NCBI RefSeq assembly: GCF_048268525.1
Contig: NZ_JBLWVH010000014.1
Location: 1-64,000, forward strand
Length of the DNA: 64,000 nt
Source of the DNA: Maricaulis sp048268525
GTDB taxonomy: Bacteria; Pseudomonadota; Alphaproteobacteria; Caulobacterales; Maricaulaceae
Direction of reading: 5' to 3'
Shown here: positions 34,209 through 42,597 of the stretch, piece by piece
Layout: each line of letters starts with the position of its first letter
How positions within the stretch are numbered: position 1 is the first letter of the stretch
Notes under the pieces: model-generated
Database searches by the model: none
What the model was told of the DNA's origin: nothing
The model's input: the letters and a program-made list of their open reading frames with translations, nothing else
Translations under genes and position numbers: made by a program

Positions 34209-35351
34209 TCACACCTGCAGGTGACTGAGCGCTTGCCGGATATCGGCGATGAGGTCAGCCGGATCCTCCAACCCCACCGACAGGCGCACCAGATTGTCGG
34301 CCACCGGACTGTCGGGCCCCTCGATCGGCTTGCGGTGTTCGATCAGGCTTTCCACCCCGCCCAGCGAGGTCGCCTGGGTGAAAAGTCGCGTCGCGGAGGC
34401 AAAGCGGGCCGCTGCCTCATAGCCGCCGGCTATGTGCAGCGACAGCATGCCGCCAAAACCGTTGGTCATCTGACGTGCCGCGACGGCATGACCGGGATGT
34501 TCCGGCAGTCCCGGATAGAGGACGGCCTCAAGCCCGGCCTCGCCCTGCAGCGCCAAGGCGATCGTGAGCGCACTTGCGCTCTGCCGCTCGAAACGGACCC
34601 AGAGCGTGCGCAGGCCTCGGATCAACAGCCAGGTCTCGAAGGCCCCGGGTACCGCGCCGGTCTTGGAATGTATCTCGCCGATCTCGGCCCAGCGATCATC
34701 GACCTCACGTGTTGCCAGAACACCGGCCAGCACGTCGGAATGGCCGTTGAGATATTTGGTCGCCGAATGCATGACGATGTCGGCGCCCAGCGCCAGGGCC
34801 TGGGTGGTGCAGGGCGGGGCGCAGGTGGAATCCACGCCCAGCGTCGCGCCTACCGCGTGGGCAATACCGGCAGCCTTTGCGATATCGACGATTGCCCAGG
34901 ACGGATTGGCCGGGCTCTCGATCCAGACCAGATCGGTATCGGGCCGCGCGGCAGCCGCGAGCGCGTCCAGGTCACCGGGCGCGACGAGATCGAGCCTGAT
35001 CCGCTGTTTCGCCGCCGCCCTCTGCAGCAGCAATTTGGCGCCGTAATACATCTCGGTCTGGGCGATCACATGGCCGCCCGTCGGCACGCTCTCGATCACG
35101 GCAGCGATGGCGGCCATGCCGGAAGAGAAGAGCTTTGCCTCCGGCGCGCCCTCCAGCATGGCCAGAACCCGGGCCGCCTGTTTCTCGGTCGGACCAGAGG
35201 GGCGGCGATAATCCTGGTCGCCGATCAGCTGATTGTCAGCGCCGCGGGCATAGGTTGTCGCCGGATGGATCGGTGGGATGACCGCGCCGGTCAGCTGGTC
35301 GATGGCGTGCATGGCCTGGACGGTGAGGGTGGTGCGGGAAGGGGCGGTCAT
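34209..35351 (-). CDS. Cys/Met metabolism PLP enzyme (cystathionine synthase/lyase family)
   Basis: This 380-residue protein is a pyridoxal-phosphate enzyme of the trans-sulfuration family. It shows YRRPSGPTE near the phosphate site, LFSSGMAAIAAVI, DSTCAPP where the family has DxTxxxP, and the PLP lysine K199 in MHSATKYLNGHSD. Whether it is a gamma-synthase, a beta- or gamma-lyase, or another member cannot be told from motifs alone. It is monocistronic and faces the TRIC-type gene. No SAM riboswitch was recognised upstream. Confidence 0.87.
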   Translation of the reverse strand: MTAPSRTTLTVQAMHAIDQLTGAVIPPIHPATTYARGADNQLIGDQDYRRPSGPTEKQAARVLAMLEGAPEAKLFSSGMAAIAAVIESVPTGGHVIAQTEMYYGAKLLLQRAAAKQRIRLDLVAPGDLDALAAAARPDTDLVWIESPANPSWAIVDIAKAAGIAHAVGATLGVDSTCAPPCTTQALALGADIVMHSATKYLNGHSDVLAGVLATREVDDRWAEIGEIHSKTGAVPGAFETWLLIRGLRTLWVRFERQSASALTIALALQGEAGLEAVLYPGLPEHPGHAVAARQMTNGFGGMLSLHIAGGYEAAARFASATRLFTQATSLGGVESLIEHRKPIEGPDSPVADNLVRLSVGLEDPADLIADIRQALSHLQV

Positions 35352-35456
35352 GGGCAGGTCCGGGCGTTGGTGAATGCTGGCCTGAGACTACAGCGTTTGC
35401 GGGATGCTGACATGTTTGCGGCGCACGCGTCGCTCCACATCGCGTCACAACACTCC

Positions 35457-35605
35457 GTCATCCCGGACGGAGCCCTGACTTGATCAGGGCGCAGATCCGG
35501 GACCCAAAAGCCCGGTGTGGCCGACATCAGCGCGTATGGGTCCCGGCTCTACGGCCTGCTTTCGCAGGCCATTCGGCCGGGATGACAAATGCCGGGATGA
35601 CAAAT
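35457..35605. repeat. Palindromic intergenic element with 15-bp tandem end
   Basis: gtcatcccgg (35457-35466) pairs exactly with ccgggatgac (35577-35586). The body contains sub-hairpins such as gccctgac...gatcagggc. At the right end the 15-mer gccgggatgacaaat occurs twice in a row (35576-35590 and 35591-35605). The outline gtcatcccgg ... gcagatccgggaccc ... ccgggatgac is of a type dispersed in many alphaproteobacterial genomes; copy number here is not visible. Confidence 0.65.
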
Positions 35606-35678
35606 GGTAGTCACGACGATTTTGTCGCAAGCCGCGCCTCGCGCGGAGCCGACCTTAAATCACTTGTCAGCCAGCGGG

Positions 35679-35758
35679 CCGTATCCGGTTCTTGAGGTCA
35701 AGGGCGCCGCAGGCCCCGCTTCGCGGTTTAAACCCTTGAGCTCAAGAACCGGATACGG
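35679..35758. repeat. Inverted repeat, 18-bp perfect arms
   Basis: The arms ccgtatccggttcttgag (35679-35696) and ctcaagaaccggatacgg (35741-35758) are perfect inverted copies. Pairing continues inward through tcaaggg/cccttga with a mismatch, leaving a loop of about 28 bases. Outside the arms, taaatcacttg and caagtaattta also correspond in inverted orientation, so the structure is two diverged copies of a longer unit facing each other. Confidence 0.75.
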
Positions 35759-35822
35759 CTTTCTCTCGGCAAGTAATTTATGGCGGGGTGAGCGCTGAGA
35801 GCGCCCAGCCGCGCTTTTGAAC

Positions 35823-36359
35823 TCAACGCGAGGGTCGGGAAGTCCGGTTTTTGACGTTTGCCATCCCGCCTTCGACGCCCACGAACAGAATGGCGGCCAA
35901 AATTGGCATCGCGAATGCCGCAACGACATAAAGGAAATTGGGAACGTAGATACGTTGCCAAAACGCGACATAGAGAACGCGATCATCGGTGTATGTGAGT
36001 CTGGCCATGTCGTGGCCGAGCACGGATGCTGCCACCCAGGCAATTACGCTGCCGACGACAAGGCCAAATAAAATGGCGGCGGTCCTTGCCACGAGGCGGT
36101 CGGCGGGCATCCCGAGAAACCAGATTGGGCCAAGCAGCAAGACGAGAAACGGGTAAAAGCCATGCTCAAACACGTTTCCCAAGGCATTGATAACAATATC
36201 TGAACGCCAGTGTTCGCGTTCCCCGCCCGGGTGGAACCAAGGATTGTACAGCTCAAAAGCGATGACAAAGATCAAACCGCTTGTGATCAGGGCCGCTAGC
36301 CACGCAACGAAAATGGCCAAGCCCAAGCGGGTCAAAAAACCTGTATTCGCGACCTTCAT
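35823..36359 (-). CDS. Four-helix membrane protein, unknown
   Basis: A 178-residue protein with four hydrophobic segments (about residues 10-33, 66-85, 90-113 and 139-160) and a polar loop containing NPWFHPGGEREHW. No family is recognised. Its ATG overlaps the hemB stop (ATGA), so it is coupled to hemB although a heme role is not implied. The DNA is visibly more A/T-rich than hemB, suggesting recent acquisition or relaxed constraint. Confidence 0.65.
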   Translation of the reverse strand: MKVANTGFLTRLGLAIFVAWLAALITSGLIFVIAFELYNPWFHPGGEREHWRSDIVINALGNVFEHGFYPFLVLLLGPIWFLGMPADRLVARTAAILFGLVVGSVIAWVAASVLGHDMARLTYTDDRVLYVAFWQRIYVPNFLYVVAAFAMPILAAILFVGVEGGMANVKNRTSRPSR

Positions 36360-37330
36360 CCCAGCTTCCTCGCTGCGCGCCTCGCAAAATACGTCACAAC
36401 CCCCGCCGCGCCGGCGCGTTTGAACGCCAGCAGGCTCTCCATCATCACCCGCTCGCCATCGATCCAGCCATTGGCGGCAGCGGCTTCGATCATCGCGTAC
36501 TCGCCGGAGACCTGGAAGGCATAGACCGGGACGGGGAAGGTGTCGGAGAGGGCGCGGACGATGTCGAGATAGGGCAGGCCGGGCTTGACCATGACCATGT
36601 CGGCGCCCTCGGCGATGTCGAGTTCGACCTCGCGCAGGCATTCATCGCGATTGGACGGGTCCATCTGATAGGTCTGCTTGTCGCCCTTCAGGGCCGCCGA
36701 ACCGATCGCCTCGCGATAGGGGCCGTAAAACCCCGAGGCGTATTTGGCGGCGTAGGAGAGGATCATCGTGTCGTGATGGCCTTCACCCTCCAACGCCTCG
36801 CGAATGGCGCCGATCCGGCCATCCATCATGTCGGACGGGGCGACGACATCGCAGCCGGCATCGGCCTGGACGAGCGCCTGTTCGATCAGGCGTTCAACGG
36901 TCTCGTCATTGGCGATCCGGTCGCCCTGCAGAATGCCGTCATGGCCGTGCGTGGTGAAGGGGTCGAGCGCGACATCGCAGACCACACCGAGATCGGGGGC
37001 AGCATCCTTGATGGTGCGGATGGCGTTGGGGACGAGGCCGTCCGGATTGAGCGCTTCGGACCCGGCATCGTCTTTTTTGGCTGGATCGATATGCGGGAAG
37101 ATCGCTATCGCCGGAATGCCCAGCGCGTGGGCTTCTTTGGCCGCCTTCGCCAGTGCAGCGAGGGAGAGGCGCTCGACGCCCGGCATGGCGGCGACCGGCT
37201 CGACCGGGTCGGCGGTGTCTGAGACCACGACCGACCAGATCAGGTCATTCACCGACAGGGAGTTTTCGCGCACGAGGCGGCGTGACCAGTCGGCCTGGCG
37301 GGTGCGGCGAAGGCGGGTATTGGGATACAT
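36356..37330 (-). CDS. hemB: Delta-aminolevulinic acid dehydratase
   Basis: HemB condenses two ALA molecules to porphobilinogen. The 324-residue protein has both active-site lysines, K196 (YAAKYASGFYGPYR) and K249 (MVMVKPGLPYLD). The metal loop reads CDVALDPFTTHGHDGIL, lacking the three-cysteine zinc site of E. coli, so it is the Mg-responsive type common in alphaproteobacteria. The start MYPNTRLRR matches the family. hemA lies 5 kb away on the other strand. Confidence 0.96.
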   Translation of the reverse strand: MYPNTRLRRTRQADWSRRLVRENSLSVNDLIWSVVVSDTADPVEPVAAMPGVERLSLAALAKAAKEAHALGIPAIAIFPHIDPAKKDDAGSEALNPDGLVPNAIRTIKDAAPDLGVVCDVALDPFTTHGHDGILQGDRIANDETVERLIEQALVQADAGCDVVAPSDMMDGRIGAIREALEGEGHHDTMILSYAAKYASGFYGPYREAIGSAALKGDKQTYQMDPSNRDECLREVELDIAEGADMVMVKPGLPYLDIVRALSDTFPVPVYAFQVSGEYAMIEAAAANGWIDGERVMMESLLAFKRAGAAGVVTYFARRAARKLG

Positions 37331-37371
37331 GTCGGCCTCTGGTTTTGTTCGTCTGCAATGACATATCAAAC

Positions 37372-37386
37372 TTGCCGCCGCGGCAA
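37372..37386. promoter_or_regulatory. Perfect 15-bp dyad between hemB and acyl-CoA dehydrogenase
   Basis: The arms ttgccgc (37372-37378) and gcggcaa (37380-37386) are a perfect inverted repeat around one central base. It lies 42 bases upstream of the hemB start in the divergent gap, a good place for a repressor site. The cognate regulator is unknown. Confidence 0.5.
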
Positions 37387-37416
37387 ACCCGCGTTACGGC
37401 TCCGGCCAAAGCCGTC

Positions 37417-37431
37417 GGACAAGATTTGTCC
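37417..37431. promoter_or_regulatory. Dyad upstream of the isobutyryl-CoA dehydrogenase gene
   Basis: The arms ggacaa (37417-37422) and ttgtcc (37426-37431) flank a 3-base spacer, 33 bases upstream of the GTG start. It differs from the nearby ttgccgc dyad, so two regulators may meet in this divergent region. It could also be chance in a GC-rich genome. Confidence 0.45.
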
Positions 37432-37464
37432 GCCAAACAACCCAATAGCAACAGGAGTGCTGCT

Positions 37465-38601
<1,137 letters not shown>

Positions 38602-38607
38602 GGGCAA

Positions 38608-39048
38608 GTGAGCGATGCGCTAGACATCATCGCGCAAGACAGTCGCGGCGGTTTGTCGTGGATCGTCTGTCGCGAGTATTCCTCCGGTTCAGCCCGAGCC
38701 CGGCTGGACCGATTGGCGCCCAATCTCCCGCTTGGTCTGTCATCCGGATTTGCCAACCCGCTCGGTCGTGGATGGCGTGATGAGCCCGTCGACGTCGCAC
38801 TGCACCGTTTGAACAATTGGCGCGCCTCGGCCAAGGACGACATTTTTATCCGAACGCGCGCGGACTACAGGTCCATCAAGACGTTCGCGTCTTATTTCAC
38901 TGACAGCGCCCGTGCGTTTTGCAATAGAGAGCAAATCTCTGCCACGGCGTCAGCCCATACCCCGATGTCCCCGGCGACTTTTGATTTTGCCACGGGTCTC
39001 GTGGAGGGGGACCTCGTAGGGATTTTATGTGTGCAGTTGGACGTCTAA
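38608..39048 (+). CDS. Hypothetical protein after acyl-CoA dehydrogenase
   Basis: A 146-residue reading frame with GTG start only 6 bases after the dehydrogenase stop. It has two cysteines, no membrane segment and no recognised domain. Composition is ordinary for a soluble protein but somewhat A/T-richer than the neighbours. Position suggests co-transcription. It might be a decaying remnant; evidence for expression is positional only. Confidence 0.45.
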   Translation: MSDALDIIAQDSRGGLSWIVCREYSSGSARARLDRLAPNLPLGLSSGFANPLGRGWRDEPVDVALHRLNNWRASAKDDIFIRTRADYRSIKTFASYFTDSARAFCNREQISATASAHTPMSPATFDFATGLVEGDLVGILCVQLDV

Positions 39049-39110
39049 TAGCTCTGAGGTGATGCCGAGGGGCTTTCGTGGCGGCGCTGCGGGCAATCAC
39101 CTTGCCTTGT

Positions 39111-39158
39111 TTGCAATGGTCGACAGCAACGTTATATTCTGACCAGAATTATGGTCAG
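39111..39158 (+). promoter_or_regulatory. vapBC promoter with operator dyad
   Basis: A sigma70-like promoter is visible: ttgcaa (39111-39116), 16 bases, tatatt (39133-39138). Directly after it the inverted repeat ctgacc...ggtcag (39139-39144 and 39153-39158, 8-base spacer) lies at the expected transcription start and ahead of the cagga ribosome site. This fits antitoxin autorepression. Confidence 0.65.
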
Positions 39159-39167
39159 GAGACTCGC

Positions 39168-39431
39168 ATGATCGAGATCGGTGTCCTGGAAGCCAAAACG
39201 CGGCTCTCCGCTTTGCTGGAAATGATCGAGCGGGGCGAGGGGCCGATTGTCATCACCCGTTATGGCAAGCGCGTGGCAGTCCTGTCGAAGGACGTGGCCT
39301 ACGCCGAACCGCCCCGCCTGTCGGGCGAGACATTGGCGGCACGGCTGAAGGCTTTTCGCGACAGCCAGAGGGCGGCGCCGGACCTTGACGGATTGTCCTG
39401 GGACGAGCTGAAGGACGAGACAAGGAAATGA
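39168..39431 (+). CDS. vapB: Phd/YefM-type antitoxin
   Basis: An 87-residue antitoxin starting MIEIGVLEAKTRLSALLEMI, the prevent-host-death fold that binds operator DNA, with ITRYGKRVAVL closing the DNA-binding half and a charged C-terminus (DGLSWDELKDETRK) that would mask the toxin. CAGGAG precedes the ATG. It overlaps the PIN toxin start by ATGA, and the dyad upstream is its probable operator. Phd-type antitoxins also pair with other toxins, but the partner here is a PIN protein. Confidence 0.88.
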   Translation: MIEIGVLEAKTRLSALLEMIERGEGPIVITRYGKRVAVLSKDVAYAEPPRLSGETLAARLKAFRDSQRAAPDLDGLSWDELKDETRK

Positions 39432-39841
39432 CCCGGCTTGTCGTCGATGCATCGGCCGCGATCAGCTGGTTTGTTGCGTCGCAGTCAGGGCCACGCAGCG
39501 CGGGCTTTGAGCCGCGGCTGGTCGCTTATGAACTGATCGCCCCGGATGTCTTCGCTTGGGAGATGGCCAATCTCTTCCGGCGCTTTGCCCGGGCCGGTGC
39601 GCTGGAGTTCGACAGTGCGATGGGACTCTTCGATGAGTTGGGAATCGCGTTCCCCCGGTCCCGGTCGGCGAGTGAGATTTTCAGTCTCGCACCACTGGCG
39701 CTCGATTTGGGCCTGAGCTTGTTTGACGCGGCCTATCTAGCCCTCGCTGTGGAATCGGAAGCCGAACTGGTCTCCCGTGACCGCGCCCTGTTGACGGCGG
39801 CGCGGGCGCACGCCATCCCGTGTCACGACTTGAGTGAGTAG
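39428..39841 (+). CDS. vapC: PIN-domain toxin (VapC type)
   Basis: A 137-residue PIN ribonuclease toxin. The acidic metal-site residues are all in place: D7 in VVDASAA, E45 in FAWEMANL, D100 in SLFDAAYLALA and D118 in VSRDRALL. VapC toxins cut tRNA or 23S rRNA; the target here cannot be told. Translation is coupled to the antitoxin by ATGA. The module sits between two valine-catabolism genes on the same strand. Confidence 0.9.
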   Translation: MTRLVVDASAAISWFVASQSGPRSAGFEPRLVAYELIAPDVFAWEMANLFRRFARAGALEFDSAMGLFDELGIAFPRSRSASEIFSLAPLALDLGLSLFDAAYLALAVESEAELVSRDRALLTAARAHAIPCHDLSE

Positions 39842-39853
39842 AGCGGAGCCAAC

Positions 39854-40909
39854 ATGACCGACCAACCCGAAATCATCGCCCGCAAGATTGGCCAGGTCGG
39901 CCGGATCACGCTCAATCGTCCCAAGGCGCTCAATGCGCTGACCCATGGCATGTGCCTGTCGATGATCGAAGCGCTGCAAGCCTGGCGCGATGATGACGCC
40001 GTTCAGGCCATCGTCGTGGACGGGGCTGGCGAGAAGGGGTTTTGCGCTGGCGGGGATATTCTCCAGTTGCACAATTCCGGCAAGGCGGGCGACGACAAGG
40101 CCTGGCTGTTCTGGCGTGACGAGTACCAGCTCAACACGCTCATCCATCACTATCCCAAACCCTATGTCGCCCTGATTGACGGCATCACCATGGGCGGCGG
40201 TGTGGGTGTGTCGGTGCATGGCTCGCACCGGGTCGCCGGCGACCGGACGATGCTGGCCATGCCGGAAACCGGGATCGGCTTTCACCCGGATGTTGGCGGC
40301 GCCTATTTCCTGCCGCGCCTTTCTGGCGAGATCGGTACCTGGATGGGCCTGACCGGCGCCCGCCTGAAAGCGCCTGACTGTGTCGCGGCGGGTCTGGCGA
40401 CGCATTACTGCCCGTCAGGCCAGTACGATACGCTCATTGAGGCGCTTGAGAGTGCCGACCTGACCGGTGAGGACTCTCTGGAAGTCCTGCTCGAGGAATT
40501 CTCCGGTGATCCGGGTGACAGCGATTTGTCCGTGACCGGAGGCCTGATTGATGCGGCTTTTGCCGGTGACAGTGTGGACGACATCCTCGCTCGGATCGAA
40601 GCGGCGGGTGATCCCTGGTCGGCCAAGCAGGCGAAAATCCTCGGCACCAAGTCTCCGACTGCCCTGAAGCTGACCCTGGCCTGCCTGCGCAAGGGTGCCG
40701 AGCTCTCGTTTGAGGATGTGATGCGCCAGGACCTGCGCGTATCGAGTTGGTGCCTGACCGGGACCGATTTCTACGAGGGCGTCCGCGCGGTCATCATCGA
40801 CAAGGATCATGCACCGAAATGGGCGCCGGCTGCGGATGACGCCGCGATTGAAAAGGCCTTCGCACCGCTTGATGCGGCCCATGAGATGAGCTTTCTCGAC
40901 GAGGCCTGA
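39854..40909 (+). CDS. 3-hydroxyisobutyryl-CoA hydrolase
   Basis: This 351-residue crotonase-fold enzyme releases 3-hydroxyisobutyrate from its CoA ester in valine degradation. The length and the blocks FCAGGDILQLH, ITMGGGVGVSVHGSHRVAGD and AMPETGIGFHPDVGGAYFLPRL identify the HIBCH subgroup rather than a 260-residue enoyl-CoA hydratase. It follows the toxin gene by 12 bases and precedes mmsB by 67. Enoyl-CoA hydratase activity would be the main alternative. Confidence 0.93.
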   Translation: MTDQPEIIARKIGQVGRITLNRPKALNALTHGMCLSMIEALQAWRDDDAVQAIVVDGAGEKGFCAGGDILQLHNSGKAGDDKAWLFWRDEYQLNTLIHHYPKPYVALIDGITMGGGVGVSVHGSHRVAGDRTMLAMPETGIGFHPDVGGAYFLPRLSGEIGTWMGLTGARLKAPDCVAAGLATHYCPSGQYDTLIEALESADLTGEDSLEVLLEEFSGDPGDSDLSVTGGLIDAAFAGDSVDDILARIEAAGDPWSAKQAKILGTKSPTALKLTLACLRKGAELSFEDVMRQDLRVSSWCLTGTDFYEGVRAVIIDKDHAPKWAPAADDAAIEKAFAPLDAAHEMSFLDEA

Positions 40910-40976
40910 CGGTCACGACACGCAGACCACCAGCAAGACACCACGAAGAACACCATTATCCACCGGGGAGAAAAAT

Positions 40977-41870
40977 ATGGCCCGCATCGCCTTTATCGGA
41001 CTTGGAAACATGGGCTCCGGCATGGCCGCCAACCTGGTCAAGGCCGGGCACGAGGTTCACGCCTTTGACCTCAGCGCCGATGCGGTCGCGCAAGCGGTCG
41101 GGCAGGGCGCCGTAGCCGCTTCCAGCGCACCCGACGCCGTCACCGGGTCGGATGCGGTGGTGACCATGCTGCCCGCGGGCAAGCATGTGCGCGGTGTCTA
41201 TGAAGGCCAGATATTCGAGGCCGCAGCCCTGGGCACGCTCTTCCTTGATTGCTCCACCATCGATGTCGACAGCGCCCGTCATGTCGGTGGCCTGGCCGTC
41301 GACAAGGGCTTCCGCTTCGTCGACGCCCCGGTTTCCGGCGGCGTCGCGGCTGCCCAGGGCGGCACGCTGACATTCATGGTCGGCGGTAGTGAAGCGGACT
41401 TCGCGGCGGCTGAACCGATCCTCGACGCCATGGGCAAGGCAGTGATCCGGGCCGGCGATGTCGGGGCAGGCCAGGCGGCCAAGATCTGCAACAACATGCT
41501 GCTGGCGATCACCATGATCGGAACCTGTGAGGCCTTTGCCCTGGCGGAAAAGCTGGGACTGGACGCGCAGAATTTCTTCGACATCTCGTCCAAGGCGTCC
41601 GGCCAGTCCTGGTCGATGACGTCTTATTGCCCGGTGCCGGGCCCGATCCCGACCACGCCGGCCAATAATGGCTACACGCCCGGTTTTGCCACGGCGATGA
41701 TGCTGAAGGATCTCAAGCTGGCCCAGGACGCCGCCCAGAATGCCGGTGCGACCACGCCGCTCGGTGCGCAGGCTGAAGCGCTCTACGCCATGTTTGACAA
41801 TCTGGGCGGTGGGGCATCCGACTTCTCGGGTATCTACAAATTGCTCGATGGCAGCTGGGACAAGCGTTGA
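40977..41870 (+). CDS. mmsB: 3-hydroxyisobutyrate dehydrogenase
   Basis: MmsB oxidises 3-hydroxyisobutyrate to methylmalonate semialdehyde with NAD. The 297-residue protein has GLGNMGSGMAANL (8-20), an aspartate after the second strand (FDLS, D31) that favours NAD, DAPVSGGVAAAQGGTLTFMVGG and catalytic K169 in QAAKICNNMLL. It is the last valine gene in this stretch; the semialdehyde dehydrogenase mmsA is not in the window. It is a paralogue of the 32135-33010 gene, with a different cofactor signature. Confidence 0.95.
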   Translation: MARIAFIGLGNMGSGMAANLVKAGHEVHAFDLSADAVAQAVGQGAVAASSAPDAVTGSDAVVTMLPAGKHVRGVYEGQIFEAAALGTLFLDCSTIDVDSARHVGGLAVDKGFRFVDAPVSGGVAAAQGGTLTFMVGGSEADFAAAEPILDAMGKAVIRAGDVGAGQAAKICNNMLLAITMIGTCEAFALAEKLGLDAQNFFDISSKASGQSWSMTSYCPVPGPIPTTPANNGYTPGFATAMMLKDLKLAQDAAQNAGATTPLGAQAEALYAMFDNLGGGASDFSGIYKLLDGSWDKR

Positions 41871-41973
41871 CAGCAATTTAACCAAGCCCGTTAAGGGGAT
41901 TTTCGCCCTTTGCCGCTAGCCTCAACTCCGTAAGCAATAAAACGACCATCAAAGGTCGGGTGGAGTGTGTGTG

Positions 41974-42465
41974 ATGGCGATGGCAGAAAGCGTGGCACCG
42001 GAAGCGGCGCCGAGTTCCGATTATCTTGAGCTTCTCCAGCTGGTGGAACGACTGCACCGGCAATTGCTCGATGTCGTCAAGGACGAGCTTGATCGCGAGG
42101 GAATGGATGATCTGAACAGTGTTCAGGCGCTGCTCCTGTTCAACATCGGTGACCAGGAACTCACCGCCGGTGAGCTTCGGACCCGTGGTCATTATCTGGG
42201 CTCGAACGTCTCCTATAATCTCAAGAAGCTGGTCGACGCCGGCTATATCCGCCACGAGCGATCCGCCGTTGATCGCCGTTCTGTCCGTGTCAGCCTGACC
42301 GAGAGCGGCCATGCGGTGTGCGGACATCTGAACGCGTTGTTCGAACGTCAGGGCACGTCGCTGACCCCCGTCGGCGGTGTCGATGTCGACCAACTCCCGG
42401 CGATGAACACCGCGCTGGCGCGTATCGAGCGCTTCTGGGCTGACCATATCCGCTTCCGGATGTAG
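41974..42465 (+). CDS. MarR-family regulator, LdtR-like
   Basis: A 163-residue winged-helix protein with MDDLNSVQALLLFNIG, TAGELRTRGHYLGSNVSYNLKKLVDAGYI and HERSAVDRRSVRVSLTESG, matching the LdtR-type MarR subgroup of alphaproteobacteria, linked in relatives to L,D-transpeptidase and stress genes. GGTGGAG eight bases upstream supports the ATG at 41974 rather than the GTG at 41965. A 5-base dyad cgacc...ggtcg (41943-41958) lies just before the ribosome site. hemA follows after 132 bases. Confidence 0.85.
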   Translation: MAMAESVAPEAAPSSDYLELLQLVERLHRQLLDVVKDELDREGMDDLNSVQALLLFNIGDQELTAGELRTRGHYLGSNVSYNLKKLVDAGYIRHERSAVDRRSVRVSLTESGHAVCGHLNALFERQGTSLTPVGGVDVDQLPAMNTALARIERFWADHIRFRM

Positions 42466-42597
42466 GCAAGGGCCAGACCTTCACTGAAAATATCCATTGG
42501 GTGCGGCGCTTCGTCCATTATACGGATGGCTGCCGAGGCGTTATACGTCGACTCATTGTCGTGTCGGCATATATGGTTCGTCGTGAAAGGCCCGCCC

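Larger units (their letters stand above)
35352..35822. other. Intergenic region rich in palindromic repeats
   Basis: These 471 bases contain no supportable gene; short frames read across the repeats and yield arginine/serine-rich nonsense. The region instead holds a long imperfect hairpin with a 15-base tandem duplication (35457-35605) and an inverted pair of diverged repeats (about 35630-35830, core 35679-35758). Both lie between the PLP enzyme gene and the membrane protein gene, upstream of one and downstream of the other. Confidence 0.7.

Noticed and set aside
41878..41894. CtrA-like site ttaa-N9-ttaa after mmsB
   Set aside because: The CtrA consensus needs seven bases between the half-sites; nine are present here, and the site is not in a clear promoter.
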